Origin: Agrobacterium leguminum
GTDB taxonomy: Bacteria > Pseudomonadota > Alphaproteobacteria > Rhizobiales > Rhizobiaceae
DNA length: 64,000 nucleotides
Direction: 5' to 3'
Assembly: GCF_015704895.1 (NCBI RefSeq)
Contig: NZ_JADQWB010000008.1
Span: 62,001-126,000, forward strand
Positions 54,358 to 63,287 of the stretch are shown piece by piece (positions within the stretch are counted from its first letter, which is position 1; every line of letters starts with the position of its first letter). The position numbers and the translations under genes are program-made. The notes beneath the pieces are model-generated. The model saw only the letters and a list, made by a program, of their open reading frames with translations, was not told where the DNA came from and made no database searches.

Positions 54358-55290
54358 ATGAAGGTTTTCGCAGGCAATTCGAACCGGCACCTTGCCGAAG
54401 CGATCTGCAAGTATCTTAACGTTCCTCTCGGAAATGCCACTGTAAAGCGGTTTGCTGACCAGGAAATATTCGTAGAAATCAGCGAGAACGTGCGCGGCGA
54501 AGACGTTTTCATCGTCCAGTCCACCTCCTTCCCGGCAAATGATCATCTGATGGAACTTCTCATCATGATCGACGCCATGCGCCGCTCCTCGGCAAAGCGC
54601 ATTACCGCGGTGCTGCCCTATTTCGGTTACGCCCGCCAGGACCGCAAGGCCGGCCCCCGCACCCCGATTTCCGCCAAGCTCGTCGCCAATCTGATCACCG
54701 AAGCCGGCGCCGACCGCGTTCTCACCCTCGATCTCCATGCCGGCCAGATCCAGGGCTTCTTCGATATCCCCACCGACAATCTCTTCGCAGCGCCCATCCT
54801 GGCGCGCGACGTGAAGGACCATTACGACACCAACAATGTCATGGTCGTTTCGCCCGATGTCGGCGGCGTGGTTCGCGCCCGTGCACTCGCCAAGCGTCTC
54901 GACTGTCTTCTGGCCATCGTCGACAAGCGTCGTGACCGTCCGGGCGAATCCGAAGTCATGAACGTCATCGGCGATGTCTCCGGCAAGGACTGCATCCTCA
55001 TCGACGACATCGTCGATTCCGGCGGCACGCTCTGCAACGCCGCCGAAGCGCTGCTGAAAAAGGGCGCCACCAGCGTCACCGCCTATATCACCCACGGCGT
55101 GCTTTCCGGCGGCGCGGTTGCCCGCGTGGCCTCCTCGAAGCTGCGCGAACTCGTCATCACCGACAGCATCCAGCCGACAACCGGTGTCCAGTCCGCGCAT
55201 AATATCCGCGTGGTGAGCACCGCAGGCCTGCTCGGCGAAGCGATCAACCGCACCGCACAGGAACAGTCGGTTTCCGGCCTGTTCGACTGA
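54358..55290 (+). CDS. prs: Ribose-phosphate diphosphokinase
   Basis: Makes PRPP from ribose 5-phosphate and ATP for nucleotide, histidine and tryptophan synthesis. The 310-residue protein has the class I hallmarks: [11 protein letters not shown], the flexible loop, [16 protein letters not shown], and the PRPP-binding [22 protein letters not shown] 54358 starts the canonical MKVFAGNSN; an ATG eight codons upstream is less likely. Confidence 0.97.
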   Translation: MKVFAGNSNRHLAEAICKYLNVPLGNATVKRFADQEIFVEISENVRGEDVFIVQSTSFPANDHLMELLIMIDAMRRSSAKRITAVLPYFGYARQDRKAGPRTPISAKLVANLITEAGADRVLTLDLHAGQIQGFFDIPTDNLFAAPILARDVKDHYDTNNVMVVSPDVGGVVRARALAKRLDCLLAIVDKRRDRPGESEVMNVIGDVSGKDCILIDDIVDSGGTLCNAAEALLKKGATSVTAYITHGVLSGGAVARVASSKLRELVITDSIQPTTGVQSAHNIRVVSTAGLLGEAINRTAQEQSVSGLFD

Positions 55291-55400
55291 GCAGCTGCGG
55301 GGACCTCGGCAATCATTCTGGGGCCTGGCGAATTGCCGTCCGGTTTAGATTTCCGGGCAGGCTGCGGTCCATCTTGAAATCGCTGATTCCCTGGACGTCA

Positions 55401-55421
55401 TCCTCGGCCCTGTGCCGAGGA
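55401..55421. repeat. palindromic repeat, CCTCGG type, copy 1
   Basis: TCCTCGG-ccctgtg-CCGAGGA forms a 7-bp inverted repeat preceded by GTCA. A related element follows 35 bases later. Such GTCATCCTCGG-type elements are common between genes in alphaproteobacteria. Confidence 0.6.
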
Positions 55422-55455
55422 CCTAGTCACGTTGAATAAGATCAACAGGTCGCAT

Positions 55456-55483
55456 ATCCTCGGGGACAAGCCCGAGGATGACG
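55456..55483. repeat. palindromic repeat, CCTCGG type, copy 2
   Basis: ATCCTCGGg-gacaa-gCCCGAGGAT, followed by GACG, the mirror of the GTCAT that precedes copy 1. The two copies point in opposite directions, so together they could fold as one longer structure at the prs 3' end. Confidence 0.6.
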
Positions 55484-55541
55484 CAGGAGTGTCTGGCGCG
55501 CTTCGCCATTCACCTCATTGAAGCGAACTTCGAAGTTCCCC

Positions 55542-56390
55542 TTAAGACGATGCCGCACCCGCATCCGGCGGCCGTTGCAGACGTGAGGCTGCGGCCTTGA
55601 TTTTCGGCCACCAGCGCCGAACCCTGGTCAGGACAGCATGGCGACCGTTACGCCAGATACTGACCGTATCGGCTGTGACCGCATCGGCGGTAAACAGATG
55701 GCGATGACGTCCGATCACCAGCGCCCGGTAGAGAAACAGGGTCGTGAGGGCGGAAAACAGGATGGACATCACCACATCGCTGAGGAAATGCCCGCCGGCC
55801 GCGATGCGCAAGCCGGACATGAGGACGATCATGCCGGCAGCGATGCCTCCCATCGCCAACCGTCCGCGCCGTTGCAGCCGGGGCCAGACGAGCACGCAGA
55901 GCGGCAGGAAGAAACTGGCGATCAGCGCGGTTTCGCCGGAAGAAAACGAGCAGTTCGAATAACATTGCGCACTATACTGGAAAGGCGGCGTGAAAAGCTG
56001 CTGCCCGCCGAATTCGGTGACGCTGAATGGGCGCGCGCGACCGATGGTCGCCTTCAGCACACCATTGACCAGAAGCCCGGCGCAGAGGACCACCGGCCCG
56101 CACAGGAAGGCCCATACCCGCCAGCCGGTTCTTTGCAGCGTACCCAGCCGAAGATTGCCGACAAGAATCACGAAAGCCAGAAGGGTGGCAAGCTCCGTAC
56201 CTTCGCGCAGCGTATCCCGCAACCATTCGGGAAACGGCTCACGCCCGGACCATGGCTGCTCGACGGGCGAGAAAAACAGGGCGGAGAATCTGAGATCGAT
56301 GGAGGGAAAGGTCGCGAACAGGATGACGAGCGCCAATGTGGCGAGTGTCACCCAGATCGTGATCCGCATATGCGAAAGATCATTGTCCAT
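55542..56390 (-). CDS. PAP2-family membrane phosphatase
   Basis: A 282-residue protein with six hydrophobic segments. Acid-phosphatase motifs are KATIGRARP (K-X6-RP, intact), SSGE in place of PSGH, and R-X5-H-X3-D (GLRIAAGGHFLSDVV, first Ser replaced by Leu). The Glu instead of His in motif 2 is unusual for a catalytic residue. Related proteins dephosphorylate lipid A, undecaprenyl diphosphate or phosphatidylglycerol phosphate. Start is ATG 56390 with GGAGG upstream; it overlaps the GT39 gene by 11 bases and closes the operon. Confidence 0.88.
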   Translation of the reverse strand: MDNDLSHMRITIWVTLATLALVILFATFPSIDLRFSALFFSPVEQPWSGREPFPEWLRDTLREGTELATLLAFVILVGNLRLGTLQRTGWRVWAFLCGPVVLCAGLLVNGVLKATIGRARPFSVTEFGGQQLFTPPFQYSAQCYSNCSFSSGETALIASFFLPLCVLVWPRLQRRGRLAMGGIAAGMIVLMSGLRIAAGGHFLSDVVMSILFSALTTLFLYRALVIGRHRHLFTADAVTADTVSIWRNGRHAVLTRVRRWWPKIKAAASRLQRPPDAGAASS

Positions 56391-57888
56391 TGCTGCCCTC
56401 CGGCATGCATCGCGGCAGCAGGCGCCAGAGGCCGATTTCCCTACCCTCGAGGAAACCCGGCCCGGCGGTCCAGCGGGCGACCGGCGCCTCGCCGGCAAGG
56501 CAGGCCGGCAGGCCATCCGCACTTGCCAGGAACAGGGGATTTTTCGCCTCGCCGGGTTTCAGCGGGTAAAGAAGCGCATAGTGACTGGAAGGCACGCCGG
56601 TCTCGGGCAGCGCGCGCGTCATCACCTGCTTCTCATCCCGGAGCTGATAAAAAAGCTCGGCAAGTATCGAACGGTCGGTAGCGACGATGGCGTCCGCACC
56701 CGCCTCGCGCGCCCGTAACAGACCGGTCGACACCAGCTCGGCGCGACCTAGATACCGCGCCATCGCCAGTTCACCTTTCGGCAGGCGCAATTGCGTTCCG
56801 GCAATGGTCATCAGCGGCAGCGCGACGGCCACGATACTACCGAGTACAAGCGTGGACACGGTGAGCCAGCGCCGCGACGCCAGGACCGGCACCGCCAGAA
56901 GCACGCCGGCCGCATAGGCCCCGACCGCCCAGTTGGCGAGCGCCCGTGACATCAAACCCTGCGCGGTAATCAGCAGAACGATCGGTACCGAAAGAGCGAC
57001 CAGCGCCCGGGTTTCGGCATTCTTCGCACGAATTGTTGCGACGATCATGCCGACGAAAACGAACGGTCCGACCACGCCCGCCTGGGAGAAGAAAAACTCC
57101 AGCGCGGAACCGATCTTCAGCTGGACGCCATGCCAGTTCGCATTGTCCGCCGTATGGCGTGCGGTCATGAAATCATGCGCCGCGTTCCACCACAGATTGG
57201 GCGCGATGACGGCAACGCAGACGAGCGCAGCAATGACCGCATCACGCAGCCGGATGCGCCATGCCTCACAGAGCCAGCCGGCGACGATGAAGCAGGGCAG
57301 AAAATAGATCATCGCATATTTCGACATCAGCCCGAGGCCGAAACAGAGACCGAGGGCGATGCTCCAGCCCAACGCCGCCCTGCCCTCGCTGCGGGCGAGC
57401 GCAAGCTTCCGCACGGAGATCATCGACAGCACGATGAACAACATCATCGGCGTATCGGTCGAGATCAGCAGGCTGCCGAGCGTTACGGCCGGCAAGGTCA
57501 GATAGATAAGGGCGGCCAGGGACGCCAGCCTGACATCGTAAATCATGCGGCCGAGCGCAAGAATGGCCGCCGCCGCGACGCCATGCACCACGGGCGCGGC
57601 CAGCCGCACCTGGAAAGTACCCTCGCCGCCGCTCAGAACGGTTGCCGCGCGAATGAGCCAGCCGATCAGGGGCGGCTTGGAATAGGCGCCGAGCGCCATC
57701 TCCCTGCCCCATAGCCAATATTGCGCCTCATCGACGAAAAGGTCGGTACGATTGAAGGCCAGCCCAAGGACGCGCAGCGCGGTTACGAGGACGATCGCCA
57801 CGAATACAAATGTCAGCCATCGGCGCTCATCGCCTGCCTGCGCATAAGGCAGGGGCGCCGCCTCATGCATGCTGGCGGCGTTCTGCAT
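56380..57888 (-). CDS. GT39/ArnT-like polyprenyl-phosphate-sugar glycosyltransferase
   Basis: A 502-residue membrane protein of the PMT/ArnT type (PF13231). The catalytic acidic pair is in the first periplasmic loop (DLFVDEAQYWLWGREMALGAYSKPPLIGW). About ten helices and a periplasmic C-terminal domain follow. It takes a sugar from a lipid carrier on the outer face of the inner membrane. Substrate is likely made by the GT2 and LAB_N genes upstream; rhizobial relatives (Rgt proteins) add galacturonate to lipopolysaccharide. The start (57888, or ATG 57870) overlaps the LAB_N gene. Confidence 0.88.
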   Translation of the reverse strand: MQNAASMHEAAPLPYAQAGDERRWLTFVFVAIVLVTALRVLGLAFNRTDLFVDEAQYWLWGREMALGAYSKPPLIGWLIRAATVLSGGEGTFQVRLAAPVVHGVAAAAILALGRMIYDVRLASLAALIYLTLPAVTLGSLLISTDTPMMLFIVLSMISVRKLALARSEGRAALGWSIALGLCFGLGLMSKYAMIYFLPCFIVAGWLCEAWRIRLRDAVIAALVCVAVIAPNLWWNAAHDFMTARHTADNANWHGVQLKIGSALEFFFSQAGVVGPFVFVGMIVATIRAKNAETRALVALSVPIVLLITAQGLMSRALANWAVGAYAAGVLLAVPVLASRRWLTVSTLVLGSIVAVALPLMTIAGTQLRLPKGELAMARYLGRAELVSTGLLRAREAGADAIVATDRSILAELFYQLRDEKQVMTRALPETGVPSSHYALLYPLKPGEAKNPLFLASADGLPACLAGEAPVARWTAGPGFLEGREIGLWRLLPRCMPEGSNGQ

Positions 57889-58174
57889 GAATCAACCAGA
57901 GATTTCGGGCATAGATGAAAAGGCCGGACGCCTGGCCCAGAATGAAGACCGGATCGCGCCGCCAGATGGCGTAGGAAAGCAGCACCAGACCGCCGAGAAC
58001 GGAAAAATACCAGAAAGCCACCGGAATGACCGAGCGGTTCGCCCGTTCCGACGAAATCCATTGAACCAGAAAACGCATGGTAAACAGCATCTGGCCCATG
58101 AAGCCGGTGCAAACCCACAGAAATTCCTTCCAGCTGTTCACATGCAGCATGGACCATAAAGCCGGTGCATTCAC
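57863..58174 (-). CDS. LAB_N-type small membrane protein
   Basis: A 103-residue protein with three membrane segments matching the lipid-A-disaccharide-synthase N-terminal (LAB_N, PF07578) unit: GFMGQMLFTMRFLVQWISSERANRSVIPVAFWYFSVLGGLVLLSYA. In Rhizobium a protein of this kind (RgtF) works with a GT2 to make the dodecaprenyl-phosphate sugar donor. Four-base overlaps (ATGA) with the GT2 gene and overlap with GT39 indicate one operon. Confidence 0.88.
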   Translation of the reverse strand: MNAPALWSMLHVNSWKEFLWVCTGFMGQMLFTMRFLVQWISSERANRSVIPVAFWYFSVLGGLVLLSYAIWRRDPVFILGQASGLFIYARNLWLIHAERRQHA

Positions 58175-59010
58175 GGCAATGTCTCCGTTTTGAAAGTTTC
58201 AGCCCAGCTTGAGCGCTTTCGCCGGCGCAGCAGCCAGGCGACGCCGATCAGATCGTGGATGCCGACAAGCGCGCGGCCGATATTGGTGTAATGGGAATTC
58301 CCGTGCAGCCGCGCCCGGTGCGTGACGTCGACATGGGTAACCTGCCAGCCGTCGCGGTTGAACAGCGCCGGGAAATAGCGGTGGTGATGATCGAAATAGG
58401 GCAAGGCGAGATAGGCGTCGCGGCGGAAGGCCTTGAGCCCGCAGCCGGTGTCGCGCGTGCCGTCCTTCAATATCCGCGCCCGAAGCCCATTGGCGAAGCG
58501 AGAGGAAAGACGTTTTCCAAGCGTATCGCGCCGACCGACACGCTGGCCGGCCACAAGGCCGAGCCGGCTGGGAGCGCTGGCGGAGAGAAGCGGCGCGAGA
58601 AGAGCCGGCAGATTGTCCGGCGGGTTCTGCCCGTCTCCATCCAGCATGCAGATGACAGGCGCACGTGCCGCCTGCACACCGCTGTGGATCGCCGCAGACT
58701 GTCCGCCCTGACGATCATGCCGGACGAGCCGCAGCATCGGGTAACGATCGCCAAGCGCAAGCACCGCATCGACCGTGCCGTCGGAAGATGCGTCGTCCAC
58801 CACCACGATCTCAAAGGCGCCGACAGGCTGGCAGGCGGCAAAAATCTCCGCCACGAGCGTTTCCACACTCGCTTGCTCATTGTGCATGGGCACGACAACG
58901 GCGAAATCCGGCCTCGGTTTCACGCTGGCTCCGTCATATCCGTCCGCACTCAGTCCGCAGACGTCATTGATAGTGGCGAGAGAAGGAGCGCGGAAAGCTT
59001 GCATGAACAT
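58171..59010 (-). CDS. GT2 family dolichol-phosphate-mannose-synthase-like transferase
   Basis: A 279-residue GT-A enzyme: VVPMHNEQASVETLVAEIF, EIVVVDDASSDGTVDAV, the metal-binding MLDGDGQNPPDNLP, and TGCGLKAFRRDAYLALP. It lacks the C-terminal membrane helices of ArnC-like enzymes, so the LAB_N protein may provide the membrane part. It probably makes a polyprenyl-phosphate sugar for the GT39 gene. Start is ATG 59010 or 59004; no strong ribosome-binding site is seen. Confidence 0.9.
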   Translation of the reverse strand: MFMQAFRAPSLATINDVCGLSADGYDGASVKPRPDFAVVVPMHNEQASVETLVAEIFAACQPVGAFEIVVVDDASSDGTVDAVLALGDRYPMLRLVRHDRQGGQSAAIHSGVQAARAPVICMLDGDGQNPPDNLPALLAPLLSASAPSRLGLVAGQRVGRRDTLGKRLSSRFANGLRARILKDGTRDTGCGLKAFRRDAYLALPYFDHHHRYFPALFNRDGWQVTHVDVTHRARLHGNSHYTNIGRALVGIHDLIGVAWLLRRRKRSSWAETFKTETLP

Positions 59011-59199
59011 GAACAGCCGTTGAACTTCACTCGATATGCGCCCGTTCTATTGCAGTTTTATTACGGGAAACGCGTCAGTGGCGGCCGGCTATTTTTTCAC
59101 GGCATGCGGGAAATAATCGTACAATTCCCAGCGCTTTTAACGCGACCGTAAACAATTTTTGCCACGGTATGGCCACGTTTTTTGGGGGGAGGAAACAGG

Positions 59200-61464
59200 A
59201 TGCCGGGTGTAAATCCGACTGCTGTCAAAGCTAAATCATTGTCGATAAAGGCCAAATTCGCAGCGCTCGTCACGGGCGCGACGCTGGTTTCATGTCTTTC
59301 CGTGGGGCTGTTGTCCTACGAGATGGGGAAGTCCGGACTGATCGACGCCAGCGAAATCAGGCTCGAAACGGTTGCAGGCAACCAGTCCAAGCAGCTTGAT
59401 GCCTATACTTTGCGCGTCGAACAGAGCATTTCCGAACTGTCGCAAAACGCCGCGGTCGCACAGGCGCTGGAAACGATGACCACCGTCGTGCCGACGGAAA
59501 GGGATGCGATCATCCAGGCTTTCCGCCGCGAGGGCGTCTCCGAAGAGGAGCGCGCCTCCTTCAATGGCGAAGGCCTGCGACTGCTTTATGCCATTCGCCA
59601 CGCCACCATCAACGCCACCATCGCCAGCGTCTGGCGCAACACCCGCGTCAGCGACATCTATGTAATCGACAAGACCGGCCTCATTATTTACACCGTGACC
59701 AAGGGGAAGAACTTCCTCACCAGCGTGACGGAACCGCAGAACGCCGCGATCAAGGACCTGTTCGACCGCATCGAAGCCGGCAAGGACGGCGTCGTCAGCA
59801 CCACCGGCTTCAGCGGCGGCGAAAATGATTCGGCCATGATCGGCATGCCGCTCGCCGTCTCCAACTGGGGCCAGCTCCAGCGCAAGGGCGCCGTCATCAT
59901 GCGCATCGCCGCCGATCGCATCGGCGCGGTGGTAACGCCCGAGGAAACCGGCAAGACCATCGATGACGCCGTTCTCCTGAGCGCCGACGGCAAACGTCGG
60001 GCCGGCGTTCTCTCGGGCGGCGCTGATGCTGCCGTTTCCGCAAGCCTCGCCACCCTTTCCAACGCAAACAACGCCGGAACGGTGATGGCGCAGACACCTG
60101 CGGGTAACATCTTCTATGCCTATCGCCCGGTCTCCGTCTTCGGACAGAAACATCTTCTGGCCATCGGCCAGCAGGAAAGCAAGGTTCTCGCCGCCGCCAA
60201 CGATCTCGCCTTCTGGGCAACGGTCGCGACACTGGCCGTGCTTGCGATCATGACGCTGATCGGCATTTTCGTTTCCGCAAGCCTGACCAAGCCACTGACT
60301 GGCCTTGCGGGGCTGATGGAGCGCCTGAACGGCGGTGAAAACAACATCGAGATCAAGGCCGTTTCCCGTGGCGACGAGATCGGCACCATGGCGCGCGCGC
60401 TTGAATCTTTCCGTCAGGGCATTCTGGACAAGCAGCGCATGGAAGCCGAATCCCATCGCAAGAGCGAAGAACTGGACGAGGAACGCGCCCAGCGGGAAAT
60501 GGAAAAAGCAAGAAGCGCGAAAGAACTGGAAGAGGCTGTCGACGCACTTGCCACCGGTCTTGCCAATCTCGCGGCCGGCAGGCTCGATCTCCGCATCGAC
60601 AAATCCTTCGTACCGTCGCTCGATCATCTGCGCATCGACTTCAACAACTCCATGGCAGGCCTGGAAGCGACCATCTCCAACATCGGCGAAAGCGCCAATG
60701 CCATCCGCTCCGGCTCCGGCGAACTGAAAAGCGCATCGGAAGACCTGTCGCGGCGCACCGAACGCCAGGCCGCAGCCCTTGAGGAAGCGGCGGCGGCACT
60801 CGGAGACATGACGCAGGCCGTCAATCTCTCGCTGTCGCGCTGCAATGTCGCCGTCGAGGCGACGGCGGGCACGATGCAGGATGCGCACAAGTCCACGGCC
60901 GTCGTTAAAGAAGCGATCGTCGCGATGGAACGCATCGAAACCTCGTCGGCCAAGATCCGCCAGATCATCGACGTCATCGACCAGATCGCCTTCCAGACCA
61001 ATCTGCTGGCGCTGAATGCCGGTGTGGAAGCCGCGCGCGCCGGAGAAGCCGGCAAGGGCTTTGCCGTTGTGGCGCAGGAAGTTCGCGAGCTTGCCCAGAA
61101 ATCGGCAGCCGCCGCCCGGGACATCACGACGCTGATCGCCACCTCGGCGGGCGATGTGGAAAGCGGCGTGGCGCTGGTGCTGAAGACGGGTGAAAGCCTC
61201 GAGCAGATCCAGAAACGCATCCAGTCGGTCAACGACCAGATCGGCGAAATCGCCACGGCATCGCGCGAACAGTCCGGTCGCCTCAGCGAAATCAACGCCT
61301 CCGTCAACGAACTCGACCATGTAACGCAGCAGAATGCGGCCATGGTGGAGGAAACGACGGCGGCCGCCTTCTCGCTATCCAGCGAGGCGGACGGCCTGAC
61401 CGAACAGGTCGGGCAGTTCTCGGTCGGCGGCCCCCGCCAACGGGACCAGCGTTACGCGGCATAA
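59200..61464 (+). CDS. Methyl-accepting chemotaxis protein
   Basis: A 754-residue chemoreceptor. Membrane segments at about 20-42 and 340-365 flank a roughly 300-residue Cache-like periplasmic sensor (VSDIYVIDKTGLIIYTVTKGKNFLTSV). HAMP follows (SASLTKPLTGLAGLMERLNGGENNIEI), then a coiled coil and the signalling tip ([33 protein letters not shown]). No CheB/CheR tail. ATG 59200 has GGAGGAAAC upstream; the frame opens six codons earlier. Its signalling domain closely resembles that of the receptor at 13.1 kb, but the sensors differ. Confidence 0.95.
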   Translation: MPGVNPTAVKAKSLSIKAKFAALVTGATLVSCLSVGLLSYEMGKSGLIDASEIRLETVAGNQSKQLDAYTLRVEQSISELSQNAAVAQALETMTTVVPTERDAIIQAFRREGVSEEERASFNGEGLRLLYAIRHATINATIASVWRNTRVSDIYVIDKTGLIIYTVTKGKNFLTSVTEPQNAAIKDLFDRIEAGKDGVVSTTGFSGGENDSAMIGMPLAVSNWGQLQRKGAVIMRIAADRIGAVVTPEETGKTIDDAVLLSADGKRRAGVLSGGADAAVSASLATLSNANNAGTVMAQTPAGNIFYAYRPVSVFGQKHLLAIGQQESKVLAAANDLAFWATVATLAVLAIMTLIGIFVSASLTKPLTGLAGLMERLNGGENNIEIKAVSRGDEIGTMARALESFRQGILDKQRMEAESHRKSEELDEERAQREMEKARSAKELEEAVDALATGLANLAAGRLDLRIDKSFVPSLDHLRIDFNNSMAGLEATISNIGESANAIRSGSGELKSASEDLSRRTERQAAALEEAAAALGDMTQAVNLSLSRCNVAVEATAGTMQDAHKSTAVVKEAIVAMERIETSSAKIRQIIDVIDQIAFQTNLLALNAGVEAARAGEAGKGFAVVAQEVRELAQKSAAAARDITTLIATSAGDVESGVALVLKTGESLEQIQKRIQSVNDQIGEIATASREQSGRLSEINASVNELDHVTQQNAAMVEETTAAAFSLSSEADGLTEQVGQFSVGGPRQRDQRYAA

Positions 61465-61475
61465 ACCGCAACGAA

Positions 61476-61508
61476 AAAAGGCCGGAGGCAAAACCTCCGG
61501 CCTTTCTG
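61476..61508. terminator. terminator of the second chemoreceptor gene
   Basis: AAAGGCCGGAGG and CCTCCGGCCTTT pair perfectly around CAAAA, with A-rich and T-rich flanks, so it can act in both directions. Confidence 0.9.
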
Positions 61509-61522
61509 TTTGAAGCCGGGCT

Positions 61523-61544
61523 CCCAGGGGCCGAAGCCCCTGGG
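61523..61544 (-). terminator. hairpin downstream of aldB
   Basis: CCCAGGGGC and GCCCCTGGG form a 9-bp stem, with a stable TTCG tetraloop when read on the minus strand. No T-run follows, so termination would rely on the next hairpin at 61476-61508. Confidence 0.6.
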
Positions 61545-61596
61545 AACACGCCGGCGATCTGGCACTACAGCCCCTCGCCGGCTTCCGGGGAGGACC

Positions 61597-63114
61597 TCAG
61601 AAGAAACCGACCTTGTTCGGGCTGTAGGAAACCAGCAGGTTCTTGGTCTGCTGGTAATGGTCGAGCATCATCTTGTGGGTCTCGCGACCGATGCCCGACT
61701 GCTTGTAACCGCCAAAGGCAGCGCCCGCAGGATAGACGTGATAGCAATTCGTCCATACGCGGCCCGCTTCGATGCCCCGGCCGGCCCGATAGGCAATGTT
61801 GGTATCGCGGCTCCAGACGCCTGCGCCCAGACCGTAAACCGTGTCATTGGCGATCTCGAGCGCCTCTTCCACCGTCTTGAAGGTGGTGACGGAAACGACC
61901 GGTCCGAAGATTTCCTCTTGGAAAATCCGCATCTTGTTGTTGCCTTCGAAGACGGTCGGCTGGATGTAATAGCCATCCTTCAGATCGCCCGTGAGCGTCT
62001 TGCGGTCGCCGCCGGTCAGAACCCTGGCGCCTTCCTTCTTGCCGATCTCCAGATAGCTCATGATCTTGTCGAACTGTTCCTGCGAGGCCTGCGCGCCCAG
62101 CATGGTCGACGGATTGAGCGGATCGTCCTGGCTGATGGCCTGCACCCGCTTGATCGCCTTTTCCATGAAGCGGTCATAGATCGATTCATGGACCAGCGCA
62201 CGCGACGGGCATGTGCAGACTTCACCCTGGTTGAGCGCGAAGAAGGCGAAACCTTCGAGCGCCTTGTCGAGGAAGGCATCGTCCTCGTTCATCACATCGG
62301 CGAAGAAGATGTTCGGCGACTTGCCGCCCAGCTCCAGCGTGATGTTGGTGACGTTGTCAGCCGCATAACGCATGATTTCCTTGCCGACCGAGGTGGAGCC
62401 GGTAAAGGCGATCTTGGCGATGCGGTTGCTCTGCGCCAACGGCTTGCCGGCTTCGAGGCCCGTACCGTTGACGATGTTGAGGACGCCAGGCGGCAGCAGG
62501 TCTTCGATCAGCTCCATCACGATGAGAATCGAGGCCGGTGTCTGTTCCGCCGGCTTCAGCACCACGCAATTGCCGGCGGCAAGCGCCGGTGCAAGCTTCC
62601 ACGCGGCCATCAGGATCGGGAAGTTCCAGGGAATGATCTGGCCGACGACCCCGAGCGGCTCATGGAAGTGATAGGCGACGGTATCGTTGTCGATTTCGCC
62701 GATCGTGCCTTCCTGGGCGCGGATGCAGCCCGCAAAATAACGGAAATGGTCGATGGCGAGCGGAATATCCGCATTGGTGGTTTCGCGCAGCGGCTTGCCG
62801 TTGTCCCATGTTTCGGCACGGGCGATGAGATCGAGATTGTCCTCGATCCGCTGGGCGATCTTGAGCAGGATGTTGGAGCGCTCCGTCACGCTCGTCTTGC
62901 CCCATTTATCGCGGGCCTTGTGGGCGGCATCCAGCGCGAACTCGATGTCGGATGCGTCCGAGCGCGGCACTTCGCAGATCTTGTGGCCGGTGACCGGCGA
63001 AAGATTATCCATGTAGCGGCCGGATTTCGGCTCCACCCATTTGCCGCCGATGTAATTGCCGTATTTCAGCTTGAAGGGCGCTTCGCCCGCTTTCTGCTGA
63101 ACCTGAATGTTCAT
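61597..63114 (-). CDS. aldB: NAD(P)-dependent aldehyde dehydrogenase (AldB/ExaC type)
   Basis: A 505-residue acetaldehyde-type dehydrogenase used in ethanol/acetoin breakdown. The general base Glu261 is in [12 protein letters not shown], the catalytic cysteine is in [11 protein letters not shown] (Cys300/302), and the coenzyme motif is [24 protein letters not shown]-like GGGAGGA precedes ATG 63114. The next gene on this strand is an AcoR-like regulator, and a 20-base palindrome lies between them, a likely operator. Confidence 0.95.
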   Translation of the reverse strand: MNIQVQQKAGEAPFKLKYGNYIGGKWVEPKSGRYMDNLSPVTGHKICEVPRSDASDIEFALDAAHKARDKWGKTSVTERSNILLKIAQRIEDNLDLIARAETWDNGKPLRETTNADIPLAIDHFRYFAGCIRAQEGTIGEIDNDTVAYHFHEPLGVVGQIIPWNFPILMAAWKLAPALAAGNCVVLKPAEQTPASILIVMELIEDLLPPGVLNIVNGTGLEAGKPLAQSNRIAKIAFTGSTSVGKEIMRYAADNVTNITLELGGKSPNIFFADVMNEDDAFLDKALEGFAFFALNQGEVCTCPSRALVHESIYDRFMEKAIKRVQAISQDDPLNPSTMLGAQASQEQFDKIMSYLEIGKKEGARVLTGGDRKTLTGDLKDGYYIQPTVFEGNNKMRIFQEEIFGPVVSVTTFKTVEEALEIANDTVYGLGAGVWSRDTNIAYRAGRGIEAGRVWTNCYHVYPAGAAFGGYKQSGIGRETHKMMLDHYQQTKNLLVSYSPNKVGFF

Positions 63115-63220
63115 GATTTCATCCTCCCTGATGAAAACGATCCGCAGCGGATCGCATGGGAGGAAGGTGGGCCTAGATGGCGCGGTTCGGTAGAGGGGCG
63201 GCGCGGTTCCGCAGCGCACA

Positions 63221-63240
63221 TTGTCTCACATCTGCGACAA
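63221..63240 (-). promoter_or_regulatory. palindromic operator upstream of aldB
   Basis: TTGTCTCACATCTGCGACAA is an inverted repeat with 7 of 8 arm positions matching (TTGTCTCA / TGCGACAA). It lies 107 bases upstream of aldB and resembles the TGTCTC/GAGACA sites bound by AcoR/ExaE-type activators. Confidence 0.55.
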
Positions 63241-63248
63241 AGGCGCCT

Positions 63249-63273
63249 CGATCCGGCATGATTGGCCGGATCG
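63249..63273 (-). terminator. hairpin after the AcoR-like gene
   Basis: CGATCCGG and CCGGATCG form a perfect 8-bp stem with a nine-base loop, just after the regulator's stop codon. It lacks a T-run. Confidence 0.5.
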
Positions 63274-63287
63274 CACCCGCACGCACC

